From the NCBI RefSeq assembly GCF_000724545.1, contig NZ_JHBV01000039.1, forward strand, positions 62,001 through 126,000: a stretch of 64,000 nt of DNA, read 5' to 3'. The first letter of the stretch is position 1; each line of letters begins with the position of its first letter. The stretch comes from Aureispira sp. CCB-QB1. GTDB lineage: Bacteria > Bacteroidota > Bacteroidia > Chitinophagales > Saprospiraceae. Of the stretch, positions 42,638 through 52,335 are shown one piece after another. The notes under the pieces are model-generated. The model did not search any database. It saw only the letters and a program-made list of their open reading frames with translations, and was not told the DNA's origin. The translations under genes were made by a program, and so were the position numbers.

Positions 42638-43222
42638 CTATAAGATGAATTTTTTTTGTTGAATAATATTTTTTTGTAATATAGGTTCGTACTCTTTTTT
42701 TGCAACGTCTGTATAAAACTGAACGTGTTGAAGGAAATTGTATTGTAAAAGTTCCCATTCTTTATTGGAATAAAACAATGCCAAACAAGCCTCCCATTCT
42801 TGGCGTAACAATGTTCCTGTTTGAAAAAAGCGTTCTGTTACCCCGTAGCCAATATCGGCATCTTTTATAATTTTTTCTAGTTGATTTCTAGGTGTCAAAG
42901 ACATTTTTGTAGCTTCTATACAAGCTTTAACAAGGTTAATAGCAGCAGAATTAACCGATTTATTTTGTAAATAATCTATGGCAATTACCATCCCTCTGTC
43001 TTCGTGCTCATCATAACCATAAAGGTATCCTACATCGTGGAACCAACCTGCTATTTTTAGCAACAGTAAATCAGAAGTCTCTAAACCAGCAGAAAGTGCT
43101 TCAATCCGTTGTACCACCTCAATAGTATGAGCATAATTATGGTAACAAAGATTGGACGTATCTGTTTGTTCAAACAACTGTTTGACATGTTGTTGTACTT
43201 CCTGTTCTAATGCTTTTAGCAT
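42638..43222 (-). CDS. HD domain protein, predicted metal-dependent phosphohydrolase
   Basis: The frame opens at a TTG at 43288 inside the folD terminator, so I chose the ATG at 43222, giving 194 residues. The HD-domain metal ligands are visible: HNYAHTIEVV (about 28-37), WFHDVGYLYG with the HD pair (about 61-70), HEDRG and, near the end of the domain, KDADIGYG. Such small HD proteins hydrolyse nucleotides or related phosphomonoesters in the cytoplasm; the substrate is unknown. The folD terminator hairpin lies 38 bases upstream. Confidence 0.85.
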   Translation of the reverse strand: MLKALEQEVQQHVKQLFEQTDTSNLCYHNYAHTIEVVQRIEALSAGLETSDLLLLKIAGWFHDVGYLYGYDEHEDRGMVIAIDYLQNKSVNSAAINLVKACIEATKMSLTPRNQLEKIIKDADIGYGVTERFFQTGTLLRQEWEACLALFYSNKEWELLQYNFLQHVQFYTDVAKKEYEPILQKNIIQQKKFIL

Positions 43223-43244
43223 ATGTATCAAGGATTGGTTTGCG

Positions 43245-43259
43245 ACGTACTTGGTACGT
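43245..43259. repeat. Small palindromic hairpin next to the folD terminator
   Basis: ACGTAC-TTG-GTACGT forms a perfect 6-bp stem with a 3-base loop, directly beside the larger hairpin at 43260-43294. It may be part of the same terminator or an operator for the HD gene. Confidence 0.4.
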
Positions 43260-43294
43260 AGTTGGTTGATTCTTTTGTGTACAATCAACCAACT
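43260..43294 (-). terminator. Hairpin terminator after folD
   Basis: AGTTGGTTGATT (43260-43271) and AATCAACCAACT (43283-43294) form a perfect 12-bp stem with an 11-base loop, starting 11 bases after the folD stop. There is no long T run, but position and stem support a terminator. Confidence 0.65.
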
Positions 43295-43304
43295 AAGAAT
43301 AATT

Positions 43305-44189
43305 TTAAACGTTTAAATAATGCTTTTTGTAAGATTTTAAAGTATTCATAATTAGAGCTGTTACGGTCATAGGCCCCACTCCACCAGGAACAGGAGTAAT
43401 AAAACTACACTTGGGGGCAACGGCATCAAAATCCACATCACCAACCAGTCGATACCCTCGTTTTTTGCTACTATCTTCTACGGAGTTAATACCAACATCA
43501 AGAATAACAGCCCCTTCTTTGACCATATCAGCAGTTACAAAATTAGGAATTCCAATTGCAGCAACAATAATATCTGCTCGCTGGACTTCTTCTTTTATAT
43601 CTTTGGTTCGACTGTGTGTTAGCGTAACGGTACAGTTACCAATTTTTGCTTTTCTAGACATCAAAATACTCATGGGGGTTCCAACAATATTAGAGCGCCC
43701 TAATACAACACAATGTTTGCCTGATGTTTCAATTCCATAACGTTCTAGCATGGTTACCATCCCAAAAGGAGTTGCTGGAATATATTGTGGCATTCCTTGT
43801 GCCATGAGTCCAAAATTGGTTGGATGAAAACCATCCACATCTTTGCTTGGGTCAATTGCCAACGTAATTTTATCCTCAGAAATATGCTTAGGAAGTGGCA
43901 GTTGCACAATAAAACCATCTACTTCATCATCTTCATTTAATTGCTGAATAATTTTTAGCAAAGCTTCTTCTGTAATGTCACTCTCTTCTTTGATCAATGT
44001 AGACTTGATTCCTGTACGCTCACAAGAGCGCATTTTGTTGCGAACATAACTGGCACTAGCAGGGTTGTCGCCAACCAAAATAGCAACCAAATGAGGTAGA
44101 CGATGTCCTTTTTGCGACCATTGCTCTACGTCTACACGCATTTCTTCTTGAATGTCAATAGCTAGTTGTTTGCCGTTAATTAATTCCAT
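43305..44189 (-). CDS. folD: Bifunctional methylenetetrahydrofolate dehydrogenase/cyclohydrolase
   Basis: This 294-residue enzyme interconverts 5,10-methylene-THF and 10-formyl-THF using NADP in the cytoplasm. Signatures: ASASYVRNKMRSCERTGI (50-67) with the catalytic Tyr-x3-Lys, DGFIVQLPLPKHI, DVDGFHPTNFG, the Rossmann segment VLGRSNIVGTPMSILM, LTHSRT, and PVPGGVGPMTVTALIMNT near the end. Length and all motifs are normal. It is divergent from udk, with a 316-base space between. Confidence 0.97.
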   Translation of the reverse strand: MELINGKQLAIDIQEEMRVDVEQWSQKGHRLPHLVAILVGDNPASASYVRNKMRSCERTGIKSTLIKEESDITEEALLKIIQQLNEDDEVDGFIVQLPLPKHISEDKITLAIDPSKDVDGFHPTNFGLMAQGMPQYIPATPFGMVTMLERYGIETSGKHCVVLGRSNIVGTPMSILMSRKAKIGNCTVTLTHSRTKDIKEEVQRADIIVAAIGIPNFVTADMVKEGAVILDVGINSVEDSSKKRGYRLVGDVDFDAVAPKCSFITPVPGGVGPMTVTALIMNTLKSYKKHYLNV

Positions 44190-44505
44190 GATAATGTTGT
44201 TGTTCTTTATTGGTTGAAAAACTAGTTTTATTAATTTTTTATCTTTAAGATTTGGCTTAAGAAATGATTCTGAAAAGTATTTCCTTTGCCTTTTATTTTA
44301 TGTATAAATCAGTTTATTTAAGCGTTCAACAAAGCATAGATCTTATTTAGAAGAAAAGACATGTCCTGTTTTAATGACAAATTAAATACAAAATTTTTCG
44401 TTAATTTATGGAATTAGTGACAAACAATTGTAAAAAGGACAAACAATTATTTATAATTGCGAGAACTGATCGTATCTGTTTTGTTGGTAAATTAATAATA
44501 AAAAC
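44190..44505. other. Divergent intergenic region between folD and udk
   Basis: This AT-rich stretch must carry promoters for both genes. I see no convincing TAnnTTTG box, repeat or hairpin. Confidence 0.6.
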
Positions 44506-45135
44506 ATGCAAAAGCCTTTTCTAATTGGCCTAACAGGAGTGAGTGGCTCTGGGAAAACCACTTTTTTAAAACGTTTGGAAACGAGTTTTACCAAAGAAGA
44601 ACTTTGTGTCATCTCTCAAGATAATTATTACAGACCTAGAGAGGAGCAAATGGTAGACAAGGAAGGAGTGCATAATTTTGATTTGCCAACATCTATTAAT
44701 CGGGAAGAATTTCATCGTGATATTGTCGCTTTATTAGAAGGAAAAACAGTTTTGCGAGAAGAGTATACCTTTAACAATGCTTTGGCAACACCCAAAATGT
44801 TAGAATTCCCGCCTTGTCCTATTATTCTAATAGAAGGAATTTTTATTTATCATTATAAAGAAATAAAAGACCTCATGGATTTAAAGCTGTTCTTACACGT
44901 CAAAGAAACAACGGCTTTGAGTCGCCGTATTCGACGAGATAGAATTGAACGCAACTATCCTTTGGACGATGTGTTGTATCGTTATGAGAAACATGTATTG
45001 CCAACTTACGAGCGATATATCAAGCCTTTTGAATACGAGGCAGATTTGATTATTAATAACAGCACGAATTTTGATACGGGCTTAGATGTTGTGGTAAATT
45101 ACCTAAAAGGTATCTTGGCAGAGCGATCAAAATAG
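44506..45135 (+). CDS. udk: Uridine kinase
   Basis: This is a 209-residue P-loop kinase that phosphorylates uridine and cytidine in pyrimidine salvage. The Walker A motif is GVSGSGKTT (11-19), followed by SQDNYY (38-43), HNFDLPTSI (56-64), PCPIILIEGIF, and the lid RRIRRDRIER. This is the family pattern and normal length. The alpha/beta hydrolase gene follows 41 bases later on the same strand. Confidence 0.92.
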   Translation: MQKPFLIGLTGVSGSGKTTFLKRLETSFTKEELCVISQDNYYRPREEQMVDKEGVHNFDLPTSINREEFHRDIVALLEGKTVLREEYTFNNALATPKMLEFPPCPIILIEGIFIYHYKEIKDLMDLKLFLHVKETTALSRRIRRDRIERNYPLDDVLYRYEKHVLPTYERYIKPFEYEADLIINNSTNFDTGLDVVVNYLKGILAERSK

Positions 45136-45176
45136 GTTGTTATTGTAAATGGCTTCACAACCAAAATCCATAAAAA

Positions 45177-45968
45177 ATGCTATTATTACTACAAGGTGTT
45201 TTATTGTTGCTTAGCTTTTATGCTTTGGGCTGCTGGGTAGCATATTGGATGCAAGAAACCTTAATTTTTCACCCTACGGTATTAACAAAGGATTATGTAT
45301 TTCATTTTGAAACAGACTTTGAGGAACTGTTTATAGAAGTGGCGCCTGATATTCGTCTACATGCCCTACACTTTAAGGCCGAAGCATCTAAGGGAATTGT
45401 ATTTTATGTGCATGGTAATGCTGGTTCCTTGCATGATTGGGGCGGGTTGTCTAGCTTGTATATTCACTTGGGGTATGATTTGTTTATGTTTGATTATCGA
45501 GGTTTTGGAAAGAGCGATGGAAAAATTAAGAATCAAAAGCAGTTTTTTAATGATGTACAGGCTTTGTACGATTATGTAAAACAAGGGTGGGAGGAATCTA
45601 AAATTATCGTAGAAGGCTTCTCTATCGGAACGGCAACAGCGGCTAAAATTGCCGTTGAGAATAATCCTAGACATTTGATACTCAAAGCTCCCTATTATTC
45701 TTTGCCTCATTTGATCAAATCAAAACATGCTTATTTGCCATCTTTGTTGTTGAAATACCGATTTATGACAATTGATTTCTTAAAAGCAGTACGTTGCCCA
45801 ACAACCATATTTCATGGAACAGCAGATGAACTCATCCCTGTTTCCAATGCAGAACGTTTGTTTCAAGAGGTGCCTAGCGTTGATTTTGTCATCATTCCCA
45901 ATTGTTTGCATAATGATATCCCATATACAAGTCTATATCAAGAGAAGATGCAAACTATATTGGTGTAA
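45177..45968 (+). CDS. Alpha/beta hydrolase with N-terminal membrane anchor
   Basis: This is a 263-residue protein. The first 24 residues (MLLLLQGVLLLLSFYALGCWVAYW) are an uncleaved hydrophobic anchor, a feature of the BEM46/YhfA-like group, along with LIFHPTVL soon after. The hydrolase core shows the oxyanion segment VHGNAGS (about 75-81), nucleophile elbow GFSIG with the catalytic serine (about 146-150), the Asp in HGTADELIP and the His in CLHND near the end. It is a probable membrane-bound esterase or lipase-like enzyme with unknown substrate. Confidence 0.85.
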   Translation: MLLLLQGVLLLLSFYALGCWVAYWMQETLIFHPTVLTKDYVFHFETDFEELFIEVAPDIRLHALHFKAEASKGIVFYVHGNAGSLHDWGGLSSLYIHLGYDLFMFDYRGFGKSDGKIKNQKQFFNDVQALYDYVKQGWEESKIIVEGFSIGTATAAKIAVENNPRHLILKAPYYSLPHLIKSKHAYLPSLLLKYRFMTIDFLKAVRCPTTIFHGTADELIPVSNAERLFQEVPSVDFVIIPNCLHNDIPYTSLYQEKMQTILV

Positions 45969-46033
45969 TCTTTGTTCTTTTTTATGATTTGATACTACAT
46001 TATTACAGAAATGATTTTGTTAAATAGCTGCTT

Positions 46034-46882
46034 ATGAAGCAATTATGCTCCGTGCTTGTTTTGGTGTTAATTGTCTTAGCAACAGTGAGGACATCCGCTC
46101 AAGACTTTCGTTCACCAGCCGTATGGCAAGATGAAATTGTAGTTGATGGGCAGAATGAGGATTGGCAACAGCCGTTTAAATTACACAATAGTTTAGCAGG
46201 TCTTTCTTTTGCCATTGCTAATGATTCGACCAAACTATACCTTTGTTTTGAAGCAATAGAACCACTTTATATTGTCAAAATGTTGCGAGCGGGCTGGTCT
46301 TTTCAGCTTAGTTGTAAGGAACGAAAGAGGCGCTTTAATACCAGTGTTGTATTTAACCCAATGTATATCGAGTTGGACCCTAAACATGATTATGTAGAAA
46401 AGAAAGAAAAAAAAGAACCTACTTTTGAAAATTGGTTAGACGATTATAAATTGGAATCTAACACCTATACAACACAAGGATTTAAGCATTACCAGAAAAA
46501 TGCTTTAACCTTATCAGACACTAGTCAAAATATCATCCATGTTCAATTGAATTACAATGAAACAAAAGCTGTTTATGAAATTGCAATTCCTTTAAGAGAA
46601 TTGATGCCTTTGAATCATGTAAAATGGAATGAACGGATGAAATTGAAGGTTTATATCAACAATTTAGAAGCTCCTCCAGAAAAGGGAACTTTAACATTAG
46701 AAACAAACCGATTGCAGCCAATCGGTCGTCAAGGAGGACAAGTAGTTAGCCCTTCTAATGCGCCTACAGATATTGTACAGCCTAAAAAATTAACAGAGAG
46801 AGTTACCAAAGAGGTCTTGTATTACAAAGCAAGCTTTAGCCATGATTTTTATTTGGCAGCTCCCCCAAACACAACTCCGTAA
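46034..46882 (+). CDS. Secreted CBM9-like protein
   Basis: This is a 282-residue protein with a signal peptide (MKQLCSVLVLVLIVLATVRTSAQ). The segment EIVVDGQNEDWQQPFKL (about 33-49), followed by SFAIANDSTKLYLCFEA, is the typical start of a CBM9-like/DOMON-type beta-sandwich. Members bind sugars or haem, or serve as extracellular domains. Later strands (YEIAIPLRELMPLN, MKLKVYINN) fit the same fold. The C-terminal 60 residues look disordered. No sorting domain is present. It is convergent with lptB. Confidence 0.75.
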   Translation: MKQLCSVLVLVLIVLATVRTSAQDFRSPAVWQDEIVVDGQNEDWQQPFKLHNSLAGLSFAIANDSTKLYLCFEAIEPLYIVKMLRAGWSFQLSCKERKRRFNTSVVFNPMYIELDPKHDYVEKKEKKEPTFENWLDDYKLESNTYTTQGFKHYQKNALTLSDTSQNIIHVQLNYNETKAVYEIAIPLRELMPLNHVKWNERMKLKVYINNLEAPPEKGTLTLETNRLQPIGRQGGQVVSPSNAPTDIVQPKKLTERVTKEVLYYKASFSHDFYLAAPPNTTP

Positions 46883-46952
46883 TGACTTTATAGTTGATTG
46901 TATAATGCGTTTTTGGCAACAAAAGTAAATTATAGAAACACAGGTGTTTATT

Positions 46953-47708
46953 TTAATCTTGGTTTCGTGGGGGCAATTCAAATTTTCGCTTGAGTGTAAA
47001 ACTCTGCCCAAGATAAACCTCTCGTACTTTTTCATCACTGGCTAGTTCTTCCGATGTACCTTCTCTAAAGATACTCCCATCAACCATAATATAGGAACGA
47101 TCGGTAATCGATAGTGTTTGTTCAACGCTATGATCTGTGATTAAGATGCCAATATTTTTTTGTTTTAGTTTAAAAACAATGGATTGAATATCTTCTACTG
47201 CAATGGGGTCGATGCCAGCAAAGGGTTCATCAAGCAAAATAAACTTAGGGTTGACCGCCAAAGAACGAGCAATTTCAGTGCGTCTACGTTCTCCTCCTGA
47301 CAATGTATCTCCGTTGCTTTTACGTACCTTATGCAATCTAAATTCATCAATTAAATCTTCTAATTTTTCGGCTTGTTCCTTTTTAGATAAATTGGTCATT
47401 TCTAGAACAGCAGAAATATTGTCTTCTACGGATAATTTTCTAAAAATAGAAGATTCTTGGGGCAAGTAGCCAATACCTAGCTTTGCCCGTTTGTACATAG
47501 GGAGTTTGGTAATATCCAAATCGTCTAAAAAAACGTTGCCTTGTAGTGGTTGTACGAACCCCACAGTCATATAGAAACTAGTTGTTTTGCCAGCACCATT
47601 AGGACCCAGCAAACCAATAATTTCTCCTTGTTCTACTTGTAAAGAAACGCCTTTAACAACCATTCGGTTGCCGTATTTTTTCATTAGATTTTCTGCTCTA
47701 AGCTGCAT
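46953..47708 (-). CDS. lptB: LPS export ABC transporter ATP-binding protein
   Basis: This 251-residue ATPase powers the LptBFG complex that extracts lipopolysaccharide from the inner membrane. Motifs: Walker [10 protein letters not shown] (35-43), [16 protein letters not shown] with Q-loop and the LptB-specific region, signature [16 protein letters not shown], Walker [13 protein letters not shown] and switch His in [11 protein letters not shown]. The C-terminal tail after VYLGQSFTL is about 10 residues longer than usual. LptFG are not beside it, which is common. It is likely transcribed alone. Confidence 0.95.
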   Translation of the reverse strand: MQLRAENLMKKYGNRMVVKGVSLQVEQGEIIGLLGPNGAGKTTSFYMTVGFVQPLQGNVFLDDLDITKLPMYKRAKLGIGYLPQESSIFRKLSVEDNISAVLEMTNLSKKEQAEKLEDLIDEFRLHKVRKSNGDTLSGGERRRTEIARSLAVNPKFILLDEPFAGIDPIAVEDIQSIVFKLKQKNIGILITDHSVEQTLSITDRSYIMVDGSIFREGTSEELASDEKVREVYLGQSFTLKRKFELPPRNQD

Positions 47709-47854
47709 ATAGAAGTATGAGTACGTTGGTGTGAAAGAATTATGCTACACAAGAATTCTTAAGTTGGATAACTTAATTTTTGAATCAAATGGATATCGAA
47801 TTGTAAGAAAGTCTAATCAAAAAGCATCTAAACTAAAATACTTGATCTATAGGT

Positions 47855-49078
47855 TTATAAATTAGAAGCTAATAGTAAATTCAAATCTGTATATTTGACA
47901 TTAAAAAAGTCACTCAAGTACTTGTTGGTTAAACAACCCTTGTACATATAAACCCCATTTCTAAAGCCAGGGGAAGAATGGAGCAACGCTTCAATCCCTT
48001 GAGTACCTCCAGCTTCTAAAAAGAAAGGAATTAAAATATTACTAATTGCCTTAGAGCTTGTTTGTGGGATTCTTGCTACGATATTAGGAACACAGTAATG
48101 AATAACATCATACTCAATGAAGGTAGGCTTGTCGTGAGTCGTCATTCTGGAAGTAGCAAAGCAACCGCCTTGATCAATACTAACATCAATAATAACAGAG
48201 CCCGATTTCATATTTTTAACCATAGAATCACTGACAATAATTGGTGTTCGACCAATTTCTGAGTGAATGGCTCCAATGACGACCTCTGCATCTCTCAATT
48301 CAACTTCTAGTTCTGGCGAGTTAAAAGTGCCAGTGTATATTTTTTGTCTCAAATTGCCTTGTAAGCGCATGAGTTTTCGAATATTGTTATCAAAAACTCG
48401 TACCTCTGCACCATAACCTAGAGCTACTCTTGTCGCAACTTCTGCAACGACTCCAGCGCCTAAAATAACGACCTTGGCTGGAGGGATACCAGGAATGCCC
48501 CCCAATAAGATACCCAGCCCATTTCCACTTTTAGAAAGCAATTCTGCGGCTGTTTGCATGGCACTAATTCCGGCCATTTCAGACATACTATGTACAAACG
48601 GAAAAATACCAGATTGATCTTTCATATATTCCATCGCCAAAGCTGTGACCCGTTTCTTTTTGAGGCGATAGATATATTCTTCGGATAAGGAAGGCAAGTG
48701 AATAGGAGAGATGATAATCTGTCCAGGATGACACAAATCGATTTCTTGAAGAGAGGGAGGAGCGACTTTTATAATGACGTGAGCTTTAAAAACTTGTTCA
48801 GAGCTGTAAGCAATTTCTGCACCTGCCTCTGAATATTCAAAATCTAAAAAGCCAGCTTCCAAACCAGCATCTTCTTCGACCACTATCTTATGACCTGCAT
48901 TGACTAGTGTTTTGACAGCAGCAGGAGATAGGGCAACTCTATTTTCTTGAAAAGACCTTTCTTTAGGAATTCCAATAAACAACTTTGCTTTTTTTTGAGG
49001 AATTTCTAAACATTCTTCTTGTGGCGTTAACATATTTTGCGTTAACCGTTGAGGAATATCAATCTTTCTTTTTTCCAT
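47855..49078 (-). CDS. ald: Alanine dehydrogenase-like NAD-dependent enzyme
   Basis: The frame opens at a TTG at 49099; I used the ATG at 49078, giving 407 residues. The N-terminal domain starts with IGIPKERSFQENRVALSPAAV, and the Rossmann region reads ILLGGIPGIPPAKVVILGAGVVAEVA. SIDQGGCF and TTHDKPTF follow, all as in alanine dehydrogenase. The enzyme converts L-alanine to pyruvate and ammonia with NAD. It has a 40-residue N-terminal extension and RIPQTSSKAISN where classical enzymes have a PGAVPRTST-type motif. This is the Bacteroidota variant, and a transhydrogenase-alpha-like role cannot be fully excluded. Confidence 0.82.
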   Translation of the reverse strand: MEKRKIDIPQRLTQNMLTPQEECLEIPQKKAKLFIGIPKERSFQENRVALSPAAVKTLVNAGHKIVVEEDAGLEAGFLDFEYSEAGAEIAYSSEQVFKAHVIIKVAPPSLQEIDLCHPGQIIISPIHLPSLSEEYIYRLKKKRVTALAMEYMKDQSGIFPFVHSMSEMAGISAMQTAAELLSKSGNGLGILLGGIPGIPPAKVVILGAGVVAEVATRVALGYGAEVRVFDNNIRKLMRLQGNLRQKIYTGTFNSPELEVELRDAEVVIGAIHSEIGRTPIIVSDSMVKNMKSGSVIIDVSIDQGGCFATSRMTTHDKPTFIEYDVIHYCVPNIVARIPQTSSKAISNILIPFFLEAGGTQGIEALLHSSPGFRNGVYMYKGCLTNKYLSDFFNVKYTDLNLLLASNL

Positions 49079-49458
49079 ATGTGGATGTGTGTTTGCCAAG
49101 GGGAGTTATAAATATAGAATTATGATCGTTCTATGTACACGATACTAAATTCGTTTATTAGGACTAGCTTGAGAATTTAGAATCTTAATAGTAATTTATA
49201 ACGAATTAATAATCTTTATGTTAAGGTTTAATAGTGCTAATTTTTAGCTTTTTATTAAAAACTCCCTTTAAGATACGTAAGAAAATAGATTAATAGTTTA
49301 AAAATGCTCAATTTTTACAAAGGATTAACAAGAATTAAATTTTCCTCTATAAAGGCTGTGGATGTAAAAAGTTATGAAAGCAGTTGCTGTATTTTTTGAT
49401 TTTCAGCAGCAGGAAATAGTTAACATTTTTGTCGTTCTTTTTTTATAAAAAATGGTTC
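49079..49458. other. Intergenic region upstream of the ald-like gene
   Basis: AT-rich stretch without repeats or a gene. It should carry the promoter of the ald-like gene; no clear TAnnTTTG box is seen. Confidence 0.55.
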
Positions 49459-51273
49459 TTAACTCGAGGGGACATCTGGTTTGCGTTCCCAAATAGTAAT
49501 CATAGGAGGTGGAGGACCGCCAGCCTTGCCCTGTTTTTGTAAAGCAGCATTTTGTTGTTGCCACTGTTGCATACGTTGGTTGTAATAAGGAAGGGCATCC
49601 TGATTCCACTTGTAAAATGTTTGATATATGATGGGGCCGTTTTGAATGTTCCTTGTGGGGATACACTCAGCAACACCAATAAGATTATAATACTTTTGAT
49701 GGTATTGTTCTATAAACTTAAAAATTCGTCCTGTTGGATCTCGATTTAACCAAGAAGTATTCATCCAAGTGTAAACCGAGAAGCGCGGTTTTCCTGTCTC
49801 CACATCCTGAATAAACTCATCCTGCAATTGTTTCATGTAAACGCCATTGTATACAAGAGGGTAACCAAAGGCTTGTCCAGTAACACTTTCACGTTTGGCA
49901 TAAAAGCTAATTTGAGGTTCTGAGCAGGCAACAACAATTTTATCTTCAGGGGTTGAAATTTGTTTTAAGTATTCTCCGATAATCTTTGATTCAGGAAAAG
50001 GATTCGTGCCATAGGCATTACGTAAAATTTTATCTTCATCAGGAGCAAAGAAATAACTAGAATCTACTCGTATAATTTGCGTCCAAGCAAAAATAAAGAT
50101 TACGGTAGGAATGATAATCCCCCAGTTGATATTTAGAATGTTATTGATTAAGATTCCTGTATTTCTTACAAACATACCATTCAAAAGTGCCAAAGCAGGT
50201 ATGAATACAACAAAATAATGGGCATAAAAGTGGAAACCTGTGGCTAAACCAAAAGACATGAATAGGGCAAACATTAAGGTAAATACACGCCACCTATTGT
50301 CAATTTTGACTAAAAACATAGAAATAGCTCCTCCTAAACCTAGATACCAGATCCATTCTTGGTCTGGAATGACTTGGTTGATTTGCATTTTAAAAATCTC
50401 ATAATTAGCTCCCGTCTGCGAGGAGGTTGCAAATTCAGTAGGCCAAGCAACGGTGTAGAACCAAAAATCATCAAAATGCCCTCGAGCTAGCATATACAAT
50501 ACAACCGATAAGTAAGGTGTTACCGAACCAATTACTAGCAGAACTTCACTGACAAACCAATTTTTCCAATCGATGGGCTTTTGTCTAAAAAATGCAAAGA
50601 TAACATAGAAGCCAGAAAAGAGCATGAAATGAATGGCTTGCTGCTTGATTAAAAATGCAGTACCACAGGCTAATCCTGCGAATAGAAAAAGGCTTTTTTT
50701 CTGAGAATCAATTGCTTTGGTTAAGATGAATAAGCCAATTAATCCTGGCAAGATAGCGAAATGAGTGGCATGTGCAGCAAACCCCAATAAATTGGGACCT
50801 AGACTTAAAATAGCAAATGCAAAAGCAGCGACGACAGCAATTGTTTTGTCAAAGAAATATTTAGCGAAAGCAAAAAGAGTTATAATATAAGCAATATCAA
50901 AGATGAGTAGCCCTGTGTGAATGCCCTCAACAGAATGCCCAAAAACACGGATAAAAAAGGCATAGGTAATATAAAGTAAAGGGGGTTTGATTTCGTATAA
51001 GTCAGTATAAAGACTTTTGCCTTCTAACATTTGATAAGCAATATAGGCAAAACCACCTTCGTCTCGTTCAAAAGGAATGCTTAGTAGTTTGAATCGAATT
51101 AGTAAAACAAAGAGAACTAGACCTCCAATGAGCAACACATCCCATGTTAATTTGCTAGGCGTTGTCGTTGTATTGGCAGCGTCTTTGGGCAAAACTGGTT
51201 CTGCTTTTTTTGTCTCTTTGCTAGTAATTGTTTTTTTCTTCTGACTTTCTTTGCGATTCTTTTTCTTTGCCAT
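49459..51273 (-). CDS. Glycosyltransferase family 39-type integral membrane protein
   Basis: This is a 604-residue protein. The N-terminus is highly basic and disordered (MAKKKNRKESQKKKTI). About ten to eleven membrane helices follow from residue 47. The first loop has the catalytic acidic pair in FERDEGGFAYIAYQMLEGKSLY (about 69-90), with KPPLLYITYAFFIRVFG soon after, the hallmark of GT39/ArnT/PMT-like dolichyl- or undecaprenyl-phosphate-sugar mannosyltransferases. A C-terminal soluble domain (about 420-604) faces the periplasm. The donor and acceptor are unknown; protein O-glycosylation or envelope glycan modification is plausible. A Pro/Gln/Gly-rich tail is odd. It is a single gene. Confidence 0.85.
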   Translation of the reverse strand: MAKKKNRKESQKKKTITSKETKKAEPVLPKDAANTTTTPSKLTWDVLLIGGLVLFVLLIRFKLLSIPFERDEGGFAYIAYQMLEGKSLYTDLYEIKPPLLYITYAFFIRVFGHSVEGIHTGLLIFDIAYIITLFAFAKYFFDKTIAVVAAFAFAILSLGPNLLGFAAHATHFAILPGLIGLFILTKAIDSQKKSLFLFAGLACGTAFLIKQQAIHFMLFSGFYVIFAFFRQKPIDWKNWFVSEVLLVIGSVTPYLSVVLYMLARGHFDDFWFYTVAWPTEFATSSQTGANYEIFKMQINQVIPDQEWIWYLGLGGAISMFLVKIDNRWRVFTLMFALFMSFGLATGFHFYAHYFVVFIPALALLNGMFVRNTGILINNILNINWGIIIPTVIFIFAWTQIIRVDSSYFFAPDEDKILRNAYGTNPFPESKIIGEYLKQISTPEDKIVVACSEPQISFYAKRESVTGQAFGYPLVYNGVYMKQLQDEFIQDVETGKPRFSVYTWMNTSWLNRDPTGRIFKFIEQYHQKYYNLIGVAECIPTRNIQNGPIIYQTFYKWNQDALPYYNQRMQQWQQQNAALQKQGKAGGPPPPMITIWERKPDVPSS

Positions 51274-51690
51274 GCAATTAATGTTGGTTCGTGTGTTAGA
51301 GTAAGTACTAAAAACAACTTGTTGGTCTTAGATACGCTCTATAGGAAGATTAGAATGATATGCAAAATAAGATATTTGTTTTTGATTCAAAGGAATATCT
51401 GTTTGTTTTTTAAGAACAAAGTATATGATAAAAGGCAAAATTTAGATTTTAATTCCCAATTATATAGGGCATTTATACAAGCGGAATAAATGGCTGGTTT
51501 TAAACAAATAAAACTCAAATTTATAGTCTTAAATGAAGGGGGGGGACAACAGATAAAGGGTAGAATAATTAAAATTATAGAAAACTATTCAATACTCGAA
51601 CCAAAAAAACTTACCTTTGTATTTACTTGAATTGATTATGAAGTGAAACATTTTTTTTTTGTCCTTCTTTAAAAGCTTAACTACACATTC
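51274..51690. other. Divergent intergenic region upstream of gmk
   Basis: It contains a run of eight G (51538-51545), rare in this AT-rich sequence, the gmk promoter box (51612-51619) and a long T run just before the gmk start. No gene is seen. Confidence 0.6.
51612..51619 (+). promoter_or_regulatory. -7 promoter box of gmk
   Basis: TACCTTTG matches the Bacteroidota TAnnTTTG consensus 72 bases before the gmk ATG. No -33 TTTG is seen at the ideal spacing. Confidence 0.5.
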
Positions 51691-52272
51691 ATGGATAATA
51701 AGAAATTGATCATTTTTACAGCTCCCTCTGGAGCAGGGAAAACCACTATAGTTCGTCATTTGTTAAAAACACGAAAAGACGTCTCCTTTTCCATTTCGGC
51801 ATGTACTAGGACTCCTCGATATGGAGAAGTAAACGGAATGGATTATTATTTCTTGAGTCCAGATGAATTTAAAAGAAAAGTTAATGCTGGTGATTTTGTA
51901 GAATATGAAGAAGTCTACGAAAACCAGTTTTATGGTACTTTGCGAAGTGAAATTGATCGTTTATGGAAATCGGGCAAGCATGTGTTATTTGATATTGATG
52001 TAAAGGGTGCCTTGTCTATCAAACAAAAATATGGTGAGCAAGCTCTGTCTATTTTTGTGAAACCACCTTCTTTTGAAATACTAAAAGAACGTTTGATGAA
52101 TCGAAAAACAGAAGACGATGCAAGTTTGAGAAAACGAATCAATCGAGTAAAGGAAGAAATGACTTATGAGCGCCACTTTGATATTACCTTAGTTAACAGT
52201 GACTTGTCATTGGCTTTGCAAGAAGCAGAAGAAATTGTAGAAAATTTTTTAGCTTTGGAAACTAGCTCATAA
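51691..52272 (+). CDS. gmk: Guanylate kinase
   Basis: This 193-residue enzyme phosphorylates GMP to GDP in the cytoplasm. It has the P-loop APSGAGKTT (11-19), GMP-binding SACTRTPRYGEVNGMDYYFL, FVEYEEVYENQFYGT, LFDIDVKGA and the lid RMNRKTEDDASLRKRI-type sequence. Length and motifs are typical. Confidence 0.97.
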   Translation: MDNKKLIIFTAPSGAGKTTIVRHLLKTRKDVSFSISACTRTPRYGEVNGMDYYFLSPDEFKRKVNAGDFVEYEEVYENQFYGTLRSEIDRLWKSGKHVLFDIDVKGALSIKQKYGEQALSIFVKPPSFEILKERLMNRKTEDDASLRKRINRVKEEMTYERHFDITLVNSDLSLALQEAEEIVENFLALETSS

Positions 52273-52335
52273 AACAATCTAAAACCTGTGGAGAATTTAT
52301 GACCTTAAAAAGAGTAGGTTAATGTCATTGGATTA

